Source: Flavobacteriia bacterium
Lineage (GTDB): Bacteria; Bacteroidota; Bacteroidia; Flavobacteriales_D; Crocinitomicaceae
NCBI GenBank assembly: GCA_947490145.1
Contig: CANLGD010000008.1
Span: forward strand, 1-64,000
Direction of reading: 5' to 3'
DNA length: 64,000 nt
This document shows, one piece after another, positions 36,507 to 45,064 of this stretch (position 1 is its first letter; the number at the start of each line of letters is the position of its first letter). The notes under the pieces were generated by a model. That model did not search any database. It was not told where the DNA came from and was given only the letters and a program-made list of their open reading frames with translations. The translations under genes were made by a program, and so were the position numbers.

Positions 36507-37258
36507 TTAATGTAATAATCTTTTGGTTTTCTTTTGTAAATTGGAATGAACCAACCAGTGCGAAATCCAATTTGAATGTCCTTTCTAATTTCTTGTGAAA
36601 CAGGTATTTCTGGCTGATCAAAAAAGATGGTTCTCTGATTTTTAGTAAATCCTTGTTGTATATAAAATCCTCCGTAAAAATTGATTAAACCAGAATTAGA
36701 TAAAAAAGCATAACCAATAAATTGGTGTAGATTTAATCCATTTGTCAAACGATCATATCCTTTTCTGTAATCTAATTCAATTAGCGGAACAACATGTTCT
36801 TGTGTTTCAACGCGCATTTTATGAGCCAAAAACCCTACACCACCATGAATAAAAATACCTGAATTTTTATTGTAATTTGAAACTGGAATTATTTTTCCAA
36901 AGGTTAAATTAGCATTAAATCCACGTGCTAAAAGTACAACTTGAGCAACATTTCCATTAACGTCAGTAATGTTTCCATAACTATCTACAAGGTCGTCAAA
37001 AATACCAGTTGCATTGATTTTTGTGCCAAAAATAAAATTTGCATCAATTCCCCAAAAGTAATTTTTACTTGTTTTATAACCAGAAGTAAAGCCTAAATGA
37101 CTCAAATATCCAAAGCGGTCAGTCAAATCTCCATGCGTCCAATTTCCTCCATAATGTATACCAACCCATGGAGTACTAATGATGCTATCTTTCACATTTC
37201 GTTGAGAAAAACTCATGAAGGCAAAAAGGAAAAAAATGAGAGTGAAACTTAATTTCAT
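36503..37258 (-). CDS. Outer membrane beta-barrel protein
   Basis: A 251-residue protein with a signal peptide (LSFTLIFFLFAFMSFSQ). Repeated amphipathic strands with aromatic ends (WVGIHYGGNWTHGDL, FYGGFYIQQGFT, IGFRTGWFIPIYKR) indicate an outer membrane barrel. The function is not known. It overlaps waaA by 4 bp, and this pair recurs, from what I recall, in other Flavobacteriales, hinting at an envelope role. A perfect -7 element (TATCTTTG, minus strand) lies only 4 bp upstream of its ATG. Confidence 0.75.
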   Translation of the reverse strand: MKLSFTLIFFLFAFMSFSQRNVKDSIISTPWVGIHYGGNWTHGDLTDRFGYLSHLGFTSGYKTSKNYFWGIDANFIFGTKINATGIFDDLVDSYGNITDVNGNVAQVVLLARGFNANLTFGKIIPVSNYNKNSGIFIHGGVGFLAHKMRVETQEHVVPLIELDYRKGYDRLTNGLNLHQFIGYAFLSNSGLINFYGGFYIQQGFTKNQRTIFFDQPEIPVSQEIRKDIQIGFRTGWFIPIYKRKPKDYYIN

Positions 37259-37262
37259 TTTT

Positions 37263-37270
37263 CAAAGATA
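37263..37270 (-). promoter_or_regulatory. -7 element directly before the barrel gene
   Basis: The minus strand has TATCTTTG at 37270-37263, with the ATG starting at 37258. A transcript from it would start at or very near the start codon, so it could be leaderless. Confidence 0.4.
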
Positions 37271-37374
37271 CTTAATTTCTTTTTAATTCGATTTACGTGT
37301 GAATAAATTAAAGTAACAGATAAAATGTAATTTTTTTATCAGAGTAAAATGTTTACAATAATTCTTTTTTAAAA

Positions 37375-38034
37375 TCAGCGCCCACCAAAAATTGAACTTC
37401 CAACTCTTACCATTGTACTGCCTTCTTCAATAGCAAGTTGGTAATCTCCACTCATACCCATGGAAATTTCTTTAAATTCAGCATTAAATTTAAAGTGATT
37501 GCTTTTGAGAATTTCGAAATAGTTTTTTAATGTTCTAAATTCTGTTTTTATTTGGTCTTTATTATCTGTAAAAGATGCCATTCCCATGACACCAACAATG
37601 TTAATATTTTTGAGATTTAGAAAAATTTCATCTTTTAAAATAGTGGTAGCCTCTTCCAACGAAAGTCCAAATTTAGTCTCTTCTTCGGCAATGTAAAACT
37701 GTAACAAACAATCAATTATACGATTATTTTTTACTGCTTCCTTGTTGATTTCAATTAGTAATTTCATACTATCAACAGCGTGAATTAAACTGACAAAAGG
37801 TGCTATAAATTTTACTTTATTTGTTTGCAAATGTCCGATTAAGTGCCATTTAATGTCTTTTGCTAAAGACTCTTGTTTTTCGCAAACTTCTTGTACTTTG
37901 TTTTCTCCAAAGATTCGTTGACCAGCTTGATAAGCTTCTAAAATTGCTTCGTTTGGTTTGGTTTTAGAAACAGCAACTAAAGTAACTTCTTTTGGAAGGG
38001 TATTTTTTATTTCTATCAGTTTTTCAGCAATCAT
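37375..38034 (-). CDS. YggS family pyridoxal phosphate homeostasis protein
   Basis: A PLP-binding alanine-racemase-like barrel without catalytic activity that buffers PLP. Started at ATG 38034 (MIAEKLIEIKN) it has 219 residues; the ORF-track start 17 codons upstream lies inside DUF1015. Motifs are LVAVSKTKPNE with the PLP Lys, FGENKVQE, WHLIGHLQTNKVK and SMGMSGDYQLAI. A 4-bp ATGA overlap with the preceding DUF1015 gene indicates coupling. Confidence 0.92.
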   Translation of the reverse strand: MIAEKLIEIKNTLPKEVTLVAVSKTKPNEAILEAYQAGQRIFGENKVQEVCEKQESLAKDIKWHLIGHLQTNKVKFIAPFVSLIHAVDSMKLLIEINKEAVKNNRIIDCLLQFYIAEEETKFGLSLEEATTILKDEIFLNLKNINIVGVMGMASFTDNKDQIKTEFRTLKNYFEILKSNHFKFNAEFKEISMGMSGDYQLAIEEGSTMVRVGSSIFGGR

Positions 38035-39263
38035 TCGTGAATTGGATAAATTGTTAAACCACTTCTTAATTTTGGTTCGACCCAAGTGGATTTTGGTGGC
38101 ATAATTAATTGATTATCAGCAACTTTTACAACTTGCTTCATGTTTAATGGAAATAAAACAAATCCTAATTCAGCCTTTCCGTTCGCAATCGGTTCAGAAA
38201 TGGCAGATAAACCTAAATTTCCGCTGATGAACTCAATATTTGTGTCTGTTTTTAAATCTGTTATTTCCAATAAAGGAGCCAGAATATATTGGGTCAAAAT
38301 TTCTGGATCCAAACAAGCTACAGGATTATTTTCATTGATTATTTCGTTTCTGCACTTCAACAAATACCATTGGTTTTTTAAATTCATGCAAATTTCATGT
38401 TCTTTTTTAGGTTTTTCCGCAGAATATAATTTTTCGACAAAAAACCATTTTTCTAAATCATTTAAAAATTTTATGGAATCAATATTTTTTAGAGACTTTA
38501 CTAAACGATTAAATTCAAGAATATTTAGACTATTTTCATCTATAAAAAAAGCCAAGAAATAATCGTGATTGTTACTATTAATGTTTTTATTTTTGTACAA
38601 ATCTGCCAGTTTAGCTGAGGAAGCTGAGCGATGATGACCGTCAGCAATGTAAGTTGTTTCAATTTTTGCAAAAGCTATTAAAATTCTTGTTTCATCTTTT
38701 TGATTCAGAATCCACAATTCATGTTTGATACAATCTGTGGTTGAAAATTCATATTCTGGTAGGTCTTTTTTTATTTCAGCATAAATTTTTTCTAATTCAG
38801 AATTATGTGGATAAGACAATAAAACTGGTTCAGCATTAAAGCCAACTAAATCTAGATAATTGGTAAACATTTCTTCGCGGCTTGTGATTGTTGCTTCGTG
38901 TTTTTTGATAGAATCATTTTGATATTCTTCCACACTTGCACCAGCAATTATTCCCGTAAAAATGTTTTCTCCTTTTGTTTGTTGATACAAATAAATACTT
39001 TCTTCTTTATCTTGAATCAGAATTCCAGCTTTTTTAAATTCTTCAAACTTTGATTTTACATTCAAAAATCGCTCTTTTGAATTTGGTTTTGTCTTTACAA
39101 TTTCATTGTATTCTGGATTTATTATCCGAATAAAAGTGTAAGGATTTTCCTCTAATTTAGCCTTGAGAATTGTCTTTTTATAGGTATAAACTGGACGAGT
39201 TGCAACAAGATGAGCTTTATCTCTCGTTGGTCGAATTGCTCTGAAAGGTTTTATTTTTGCCAT
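38031..39263 (-). CDS. DUF1015 domain protein
   Basis: A 410-residue cytosolic protein of the DUF1015 family. The signature DGHHR (YIADGHHRSASSAKL) is present, with the N-terminal IKPFRAIRPT. The family is widespread but has no agreed activity; the conserved Asp-Gly-His-His-Arg suggests an enzyme. In Bacteroidetes it often sits near PLP or serine metabolism genes, and here it is coupled to a PLP-binding YggS gene by overlap. A TACTTTCG-like -7 element lies 17 bp upstream of its start. Confidence 0.85.
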   Translation of the reverse strand: MAKIKPFRAIRPTRDKAHLVATRPVYTYKKTILKAKLEENPYTFIRIINPEYNEIVKTKPNSKERFLNVKSKFEEFKKAGILIQDKEESIYLYQQTKGENIFTGIIAGASVEEYQNDSIKKHEATITSREEMFTNYLDLVGFNAEPVLLSYPHNSELEKIYAEIKKDLPEYEFSTTDCIKHELWILNQKDETRILIAFAKIETTYIADGHHRSASSAKLADLYKNKNINSNNHDYFLAFFIDENSLNILEFNRLVKSLKNIDSIKFLNDLEKWFFVEKLYSAEKPKKEHEICMNLKNQWYLLKCRNEIINENNPVACLDPEILTQYILAPLLEITDLKTDTNIEFISGNLGLSAISEPIANGKAELGFVLFPLNMKQVVKVADNQLIMPPKSTWVEPKLRSGLTIYPIHE

Positions 39264-39306
39264 GTTTTGTTCTTGTCACGAAAGTAGTAATTTTATTTAT
39301 ATAAAT

Positions 39307-39335
39307 AAAAAGCCCAAGTAATTAAACTTGGGTTT
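39307..39335 (-). terminator. Terminator of the small lipoprotein gene
   Basis: AAAAAGCCCAAG and CTTGGGTTT form a stem with a 9-nt loop just past the second-frame stop of the lipoprotein (39357), in the minus direction, followed by T residues. Confidence 0.6.
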
Positions 39336-39356
39336 ATGTGCGTATCATTTAGTTTT

Positions 39357-39693
39357 TTAATTACATTTAGTTGCTTTTTTGTTCCATTCAAGTTGATAAT
39401 CAATTTTTTCTTTATCGGTTGCTCCCTCTTCTAAATTATATTTTTTTACATTTTTCGTCAAAAAGAGATAATTCTGCTTCTAACTCTTTTTTTGCTTCAG
39501 GATCCTTTTCTATTGTAATTTCTCTATCTATATTAAATCTATTGTTTTTGCAATCACAAAATGAAAGATTATCTAAGTCAATTTCTTTATCCTCGGTATT
39601 TACTTCATTGTTTTTTGGGCCACAAGAAATAAGAATACATATAATTCCTGTGAATTTGATTAATTCTCCAAGTCGGAGAGCTGGTTTTTTCAT
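39357..39693 (-). pseudogene. Small lipoprotein with a frameshift in a poly-A run
   Basis: The 85-residue ORF starts MKKPALRLGELIK and has a lipobox (ILISC) followed by a cysteine motif (FCDCKNNRF). It runs out of frame at TGTAAAAAAATATAA (7 A). If one A is removed, the frame continues for 22 codons as KYNLEEGATDKEKIDYQLEW...KATKCN and ends at 39357. Charged helical character and a final Cys fit a continuation. Either a real frameshift, a homopolymer sequencing error or slippage. Confidence 0.6.
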
Positions 39694-39737
39694 GAATTGT
39701 AAATTTTGGTTGAGGTAGAGTTAAAAAAAGTTTAAAA

Positions 39738-39768
39738 AAAATCCCCAATTTTTAAAATTAGGGATTTT
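39738..39768 (-). terminator. Terminator of the atp operon
   Basis: AAAATCCCCAATT and AATTAGGGATTTT pair with one mismatch and are followed by a T run in the minus direction, about 50 bp beyond the atpG stop. Confidence 0.75.
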
Positions 39769-39815
39769 GGTTTTTTTTTAAGTTAGCATGTCACTCAAAA
39801 TTCATTACTCTCTTT

Positions 39816-40685
39816 TTATCCATTCAAAGCCTCAGCTCCACCAACGATTTCTAAGATTTCGTTTGTGATTGCCGCTTGTCTTGCTTTATTATAACTTAAA
39901 GTTAAATTTTTCTTCATTTCAGAGGCATTATCTGTTGCTTTGTGCATTGCAGTCATACGAGCGCCATGTTCAGAAGCATAAGAATCTAATAATGATTTAA
40001 AAAATTGAATTTTTAATGATTTTGGAATTAATTCATCAACAATTTCTTCTTTTGAAGGTTCAAAAATATAATCGCTTGATGATCCATCTTCAACAACTGT
40101 TGGAATAATTGGTAAGAATTGTTCTGTTTTTACATCTTGTGATGCTGCATTAATAAATGAATTATAAATTACAACAACTTTGTCAAAATCTTTGGCTAAA
40201 AATTTATCCATGATGCTTCGTGCTATTATGGAAGAATTATCAAAAGATAAATCAGCATAAATATCTTCAACACCAAATTCTGAATTTAAGATTCTTGAGT
40301 CACTTCTTCTGTATGCGTCAGTCACTTTTTTCCCTAAACATAAAACTTTTACACTGCAAGAAGCATATTCATTTTCAATTAATAAATTAACTTTCTTGAT
40401 TACGTTGTTGTTAAATCCACCACAAAGACCTCTGTTAGAAGAAATTCCAACAATTAAAACATTTTTTACTTCACGTGTATCAGAAAAAGCATTTTCAGAT
40501 AAATCTAAACTAGAACTTAAATTTCCTAAAATTTCTTTCAGTTTTGTAGCATACGGACGCATTTGCGTTACAGCATCTTGCGCTCGTTTCAATTTCGCTG
40601 CAGAAACCATTTTCATTGCTGAAGTGATTTGCATCGTTGAACCAACTGAAACAATTCTATTACGTATTTCTTTTAAATTTGCCAT
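39816..40685 (-). CDS. atpG: ATP synthase gamma subunit
   Basis: The central rotor shaft of F1. The 289 residues show the two terminal helices: N-terminal MANLKEIRNRIVSVGSTMQITSAMKMVSAAKLKRAQ and C-terminal ATDNASEMKKNLTLSYNKARQAAIT. It is the last gene of atpBEFHAG, 80 bp after atpA, with a hairpin in the gap. Secure. Confidence 0.96.
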   Translation of the reverse strand: MANLKEIRNRIVSVGSTMQITSAMKMVSAAKLKRAQDAVTQMRPYATKLKEILGNLSSSLDLSENAFSDTREVKNVLIVGISSNRGLCGGFNNNVIKKVNLLIENEYASCSVKVLCLGKKVTDAYRRSDSRILNSEFGVEDIYADLSFDNSSIIARSIMDKFLAKDFDKVVVIYNSFINAASQDVKTEQFLPIIPTVVEDGSSSDYIFEPSKEEIVDELIPKSLKIQFFKSLLDSYASEHGARMTAMHKATDNASEMKKNLTLSYNKARQAAITNEILEIVGGAEALNG

Positions 40686-40713
40686 GTTTATTTAGCTTTT
40701 AGCTTTTAGAAAA

Positions 40714-40750
40714 TAGCTTTTAGTTGTTTGAAAAATACAACTAAAAGCTA
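40714..40750 (-). repeat. Stem-loop between atpA and atpG
   Basis: TAGCTTTTAGTTGT and ACAACTAAAAGCTA form a perfect 14-bp stem around a 9-nt loop, and the flank repeats AGCTTTTAGCTTTTAG. It lies within the operon, so it may affect mRNA processing or stability. Similar AGCTTTTAG repeats are, I believe, common in intergenic regions of this group. Confidence 0.6.
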
Positions 40751-40765
40751 AGTGCTAATGTCTAA

Positions 40766-42340
40766 TCAATATTTATCAGCGATTTCTTTAGCAACTTTTG
40801 TTAAAACGTCTGTTGCTTCGTCTGTGTATTTTCCAGCTTTTAAAGCTAGTAGTACGTCAGAATGTTTTGCTTCTAAGTAATTCAAATATTCGGTTTCAAA
40901 AGCTTTTACTTTGTTTACAGGAACTCGTTGGATTAATCCTTTTGTACCTACAAAGATGATAGCAATTTGTTTTTCAACTGGATATGGATCTCCTTCTCTT
41001 TGTTTTAAGATTTCAACGTTTCTTGCCCCTTTGTCCAAAACAGATTTTGTTGCAGCATCTAAATCAGAACCAAATTTAGCAAATGCTTCTAACTCACGGT
41101 ATTGCGCTTGATCTAATTTCAAAGTACCAGCAACTTTTTTCATTGATTTAATTTGAGCATTTCCTCCCACACGAGATACAGAAATACCTACGTTAATTGC
41201 TGGACGAATACCTGCGTTAAATAAATCTGACTCTAAGAATATTTGTCCATCAGTAATCGAAATTACGTTTGTTGGAATATATGCAGAAACGTCACCTGCT
41301 TGTGTTTCAATAATTGGTAATGCTGTTAATGAACCACCACCTTTTACGATTCCTCTTAAAGATTCTGGTAAGTCATTCATTTGAGCAGCAATTTTATCAT
41401 CATTGATAATTTTTGCAGCACGTTCTAGTAAACGGGAGTGTAAGTAGAAAACGTCACCTGGGTAAGCCTCACGACCTGGAGGACGACGTAATAAAAGAGA
41501 AACCTCACGGTAAGCAACAGCTTGTTTTGATAAATCATCAAATACAATTAATGCCGGTCTACCAGAGTCACGGAAATATTCACCAATTGCTGCACCAGTC
41601 ATTGGAGCGTAAAATTGCATTGGAGCTGGATCTGAAGCGTTTGATGCAACAATAACTGTATAAGCCATTGCTCCAGCGTCTTCCAATTTCTTAACGATTC
41701 CAGCAACAGTTGAACCTTTTTGTCCAATTGCAACATAGATACAGAAAACTGGTTCACCTCTATCGTAAAATTCTTTTTGATTGATGATTGCATCAATTGC
41801 AACAGTTGTTTTTCCTGTCTGACGATCACCAATGATTAACTCACGTTGTCCACGTCCGATTGGAATCATCGCATCAACCGACTTGATTCCTGTTTGAAGA
41901 GGTTCAGTAACTGGTTGACGGAAAATAACTCCTGGAGCTTTACGTTCGATTGGCATTTCGTATAATTGACCAGCAATTTCGCCTTTACCATCGATTGGAT
42001 TTCCAAGTGTATCAACAACTCTTCCAACACAACCTTCACCAACTTTTACAGAAGCAATTCTTCCAAGTCTTTTAACAGTATCACCTTCTTTTACACCTGA
42101 AGAACGTCCTAAAAGTACCGCTCCAACATTGTCTTCTTCTAAGTTTAATGCAATTCCTTGCAATCCACCAGCGAATTCAATAAGTTCACCGTACTGAACA
42201 CCGTTTAATCCATAAATACGTGCGATACCATCTCCAATTTGAAGAACTGTACCTATTTCTTGTAATTCAGCTTCAGTTTTGAATCCTGATAACTGTTCTC
42301 TAATGATTGCAGAAACTTCTGCTGGTTTCACGTCTGCCAT
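40766..42340 (-). CDS. atpA: ATP synthase alpha subunit
   Basis: Non-catalytic nucleotide-binding subunit of the F1 hexamer. The 524 residues carry the P-loop [11 protein letters not shown] and the alpha-specific end [19 protein letters not shown]. The beta subunit, its partner, is not encoded in this window. The gene lies between atpH (27 bp) and atpG. Secure. Confidence 0.97.
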   Translation of the reverse strand: MADVKPAEVSAIIREQLSGFKTEAELQEIGTVLQIGDGIARIYGLNGVQYGELIEFAGGLQGIALNLEEDNVGAVLLGRSSGVKEGDTVKRLGRIASVKVGEGCVGRVVDTLGNPIDGKGEIAGQLYEMPIERKAPGVIFRQPVTEPLQTGIKSVDAMIPIGRGQRELIIGDRQTGKTTVAIDAIINQKEFYDRGEPVFCIYVAIGQKGSTVAGIVKKLEDAGAMAYTVIVASNASDPAPMQFYAPMTGAAIGEYFRDSGRPALIVFDDLSKQAVAYREVSLLLRRPPGREAYPGDVFYLHSRLLERAAKIINDDKIAAQMNDLPESLRGIVKGGGSLTALPIIETQAGDVSAYIPTNVISITDGQIFLESDLFNAGIRPAINVGISVSRVGGNAQIKSMKKVAGTLKLDQAQYRELEAFAKFGSDLDAATKSVLDKGARNVEILKQREGDPYPVEKQIAIIFVGTKGLIQRVPVNKVKAFETEYLNYLEAKHSDVLLALKAGKYTDEATDVLTKVAKEIADKY

Positions 42341-42367
42341 ATTTCTAATTTATTGTAGCAAAAACAC

Positions 42368-42901
42368 TTAACGTGTCAAACTTGTTTGTAAATTTCTTAA
42401 TTTAGTGGAAACTGATGCATCAATTTGTGTGTCGCCCATTCTAACAATGAATCCGCCAATTAATGAAGTATCAATTTTTTCGTCTATTTCTAATTTTCCA
42501 GTAATAGATTTTTCCAATTTCGCTATGATTGCGCCTTTTGTTGCATCATCTAATTTTTGCGCTGAAACCAAAGTTACAGGAACAATTCCTAAATGTGTTT
42601 TAACCTGAGAGATAAATGAATCAGCGATTTGTACCAAAGCATTTTCTCTTTTGTTTTTTGCAATTAAAGTAACAAATGAAGAACTTAATGCATCAAATTG
42701 AGAAAAAATCTCGTTGATTACATTAATTTTTTTGTCTGTATTAATAATTGGGCTATCTAAAAACAATTGAAACTCTTTTGTTTCAGCGTTAGCCGTATTT
42801 ATTGCTTGCATATCAGCTAAAACTTGATCAATCTTATTGTTTTCTATTGCCAATTCCAATAAAGCTTTTGCGTATCTCGATGCTGATTTAGTAACTTTCA
42901 T
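42368..42901 (-). CDS. atpH: ATP synthase delta subunit
   Basis: Peripheral stalk protein linking F1 to the b subunits. The 177 residues begin KSASRYAKALLELAI and end with the family segment SLIGGFIVRMGDTQIDASVSTKLRNL. It lies between atpF (7-bp gap) and atpA. Confidence 0.95.
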   Translation of the reverse strand: MKVTKSASRYAKALLELAIENNKIDQVLADMQAINTANAETKEFQLFLDSPIINTDKKINVINEIFSQFDALSSSFVTLIAKNKRENALVQIADSFISQVKTHLGIVPVTLVSAQKLDDATKGAIIAKLEKSITGKLEIDEKIDTSLIGGFIVRMGDTQIDASVSTKLRNLQTSLTR

Positions 42902-42908
42902 AAGAATC

Positions 42909-43403
42909 TTAGTTCAAGTTAATGTCTGCAACTAATTTCGTAGCCAAAGCTTTTTGTTTGTCATCTGAAGAAAGTTCAGTTCTAACAACTTTTTCAGCGA
43001 TTTCAATTGATAAAGCTGCGATAGAAGATTTCAATTCAGAAAATGCTGCAGCTTTTTCAACCTCAATTGCTTGATGAGCCGAAGCAATGATTTTTGAAGC
43101 TTCGTTTTTCGCATTAACTTTTGAATCTTCAACCATTTTGCTAGCTGTTTCGTGAGCATCTTTAACGATTTTATCTCTTTCAGCACGCGCTTCTTTCAAT
43201 AAATTTTCGTTTTGAGATTGCAACAAAATCATTTCAGCTTTTGTTTTTTCAGCTAAAGCTAATGAATCAGAAATTTTAGTTTCTCTTTCATTTACAGAGC
43301 TTAAAATTGGTTTCCAAATAAACTTTGTCAAGATAAACATTAACAAAAGAAAAACGATAGAAGTCCAGATTAAAAGACCAAAATCAGGCAATATTAAATC
43401 CAT
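42909..43403 (-). CDS. atpF: ATP synthase b subunit
   Basis: Peripheral stalk subunit: an N-terminal membrane helix (about 5-27, LPDFGLLIWTSIVFLLLMFIL) and a long charged helix, 164 residues. The start MDLILPDFGLLIWT is typical of Bacteroidetes. It follows atpE by 75 bp, with a strong hairpin between them. Confidence 0.95.
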   Translation of the reverse strand: MDLILPDFGLLIWTSIVFLLLMFILTKFIWKPILSSVNERETKISDSLALAEKTKAEMILLQSQNENLLKEARAERDKIVKDAHETASKMVEDSKVNAKNEASKIIASAHQAIEVEKAAAFSELKSSIAALSIEIAEKVVRTELSSDDKQKALATKLVADINLN

Positions 43404-43444
43404 TTTATTTAGTATTAATTTGTTTTTAATTTAAAAATAAAATA

Positions 43445-43469
43445 GTGCCACAACCAACCGTTGTGGCAC
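43445..43469 (-). promoter_or_regulatory. Intercistronic hairpin after atpE
   Basis: GTGCCACAAC-caacc-GTTGTGGCAC is a perfect 10-bp GC-rich stem, followed by TATTTTATTTTT in the minus direction. It starts 10 bp past the atpE stop and before atpF. It could attenuate transcription or protect the atpBE mRNA. Confidence 0.6.
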
Positions 43470-43478
43470 ATATTTAAT

Positions 43479-43691
43479 TTACTTTGCTCCTCCTAGTAAT
43501 CCTACAACTACTCCGAATAAAGCAACACCTTCGATTAACGCTGCTGCGATAATCATCGTTGTTGTAATTTTTCCTGAAGCTTCTGGATTTCTTGCGATTG
43601 CGTCCATTGCTGAACCACCGATTCTTCCAATTCCTAGACCCGCACCTAAAACTGCGATTCCTGCTCCGATTGCTGCTATACTTCCGTACAT
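43479..43691 (-). CDS. atpE: ATP synthase c subunit
   Basis: Ring-forming proteolipid, 70 residues. It has a helix-loop-helix with a polar loop RNPEASGKI and the ion-binding Glu in AALIEGVALFGV. I do not see the Gln/Glu extra ligands of the first helix used by Na+ enzymes, so H+ coupling is likely. The next gene, atpF, is separated by a strong hairpin. Confidence 0.96.
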   Translation of the reverse strand: MYGSIAAIGAGIAVLGAGLGIGRIGGSAMDAIARNPEASGKITTTMIIAAALIEGVALFGVVVGLLGGAK

Positions 43692-43718
43692 ATTATATGT
43701 GTATTAAAAAGTTACTAA

Positions 43719-44846
43719 TTAATGGTGTGCTTCTTCAACTGCTGCTCCGATAAACAATGCTGATAACATTGCAAATAAGAATGCTTGTAAGAAAGCAACT
43801 AATAATTCCAACACCGAAATAAATAATGCCATTGGAACAGATAAAGCTCCCCAAGCGACATTTTGGTTTATAAAGATAATTGAAATTAATGCTAAAACGA
43901 TGATGTGACCAGCAGTCATATTCGCAAACAAACGAATCATCAAGGCGAAAGGTTTTGTGAAAATTCCAACGATTTCAATTGGAATCATAATTGGTAATAA
44001 AGCGATTGGAACTCCTGGTGTTGCAAAAATATGTTTCCAGTAATTTCCATTCGCAGAAGCTAATGTTACAATTAAGGTACAAATTGCTAAAAACATGGTA
44101 ACAGTTAAGTTTCCAGTTAAATTTGCTCCTCCTGGAAGGAAAGGAATCATTCCTAATAAATTATTAAAGAAAATAAAGAAAAATATTGTCAATAAATAAG
44201 GAACGTATTTTTTGTATTTATGTTCTCCAATATTTGCTTTTGCAACATCGTCACGAACCATAACTACAAGCGGTTCTAAAAATTTGGCTAATCCTTTTGG
44301 AGCAACAGCACCATTTTTTTTGTAGAATCTTGCAACTGATCCCATTATGATAATAATGAAAAAAGCGCCGAAAAATAAAGAAACAACATTTTTAGTTATA
44401 GAAACATCAAAAGGTTTTAATGCTCCGTGAACGTGACCATCTTCAAAACTTAATGTTCCGTTTTCTAATTTATAGATTTTTTCGTGAAACATTGCGTAAC
44501 CTGCTGCTGCACCTGTTCCAGCTAAATATTCAACTTCTTGATGTGTTTTGTGATCAGTAGAAGTTTTGATTTCACCGTGGTAAAAATTAGAAGATGAAAA
44601 AGTTTTTAAACCTCCATCAATTAAAATTATTGGCAAGTAGATTGAAGTTCCTCCATGTTCTGGTCCAAATAAATGCCATTCGTGTGCATCTTTAATGTGG
44701 TGCATAATCATTTCACCAACATTAAATTCTTCTTTTTCTTTGTGAGATGTGGAATTTTTTGCCTCAGAATTAGCGAATGATACATTCAAATAAAAAATAG
44801 TTAAAAGCGCTAAGAATATAGATTTTACAGTACTTTTCATAATCAT
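43719..44846 (-). CDS. atpB: ATP synthase a subunit
   Basis: Membrane stator protein with the proton half-channels. The 375 residues exceed the usual 240-270. An N-terminal signal-like segment (SIFLALLTIFYLNVSFANS) and a His/Glu-rich periplasmic-like region (HHIKDAHEWHLFGPEHGG) precede the first canonical helices. The essential Arg is in ALMIRLFANMTAGH. A long N-terminal extension is known in Bacteroidetes. First gene of the operon, with its own promoter. Confidence 0.95.
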   Translation of the reverse strand: MIMKSTVKSIFLALLTIFYLNVSFANSEAKNSTSHKEKEEFNVGEMIMHHIKDAHEWHLFGPEHGGTSIYLPIILIDGGLKTFSSSNFYHGEIKTSTDHKTHQEVEYLAGTGAAAGYAMFHEKIYKLENGTLSFEDGHVHGALKPFDVSITKNVVSLFFGAFFIIIIMGSVARFYKKNGAVAPKGLAKFLEPLVVMVRDDVAKANIGEHKYKKYVPYLLTIFFFIFFNNLLGMIPFLPGGANLTGNLTVTMFLAICTLIVTLASANGNYWKHIFATPGVPIALLPIMIPIEIVGIFTKPFALMIRLFANMTAGHIIVLALISIIFINQNVAWGALSVPMALFISVLELLVAFLQAFLFAMLSALFIGAAVEEAHH

Positions 44847-44885
44847 TTTGCAATTTTTTTGTTAAAAAACCCTTTAAATTCGGTG

Positions 44886-44915
44886 CAAAATTACTGAATG
44901 TTTCCGTAATAACAA
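44886..44915 (-). promoter_or_regulatory. Promoter of the atp operon
   Basis: On the minus strand, TTG (44915-44913), 19 bp, then TAATTTTG (44893-44886), matching the Bacteroidetes -33/-7 consensus with ideal spacing; the atpB ATG follows 39 bp downstream. Confidence 0.7.
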
Positions 44916-45064
44916 GTGAAAAAGTGAAATATTTAGGAATTTTCGATGGATGCTTGCTTTTTGGTGGATTAAAAATTTGAACATAAGTAAAATAATGCCG
45001 AAGTTATCGTTTGGTTTAATATACCATTTACAGAAAGTAAGGACATTTGAGGGTTTAATTAAAC

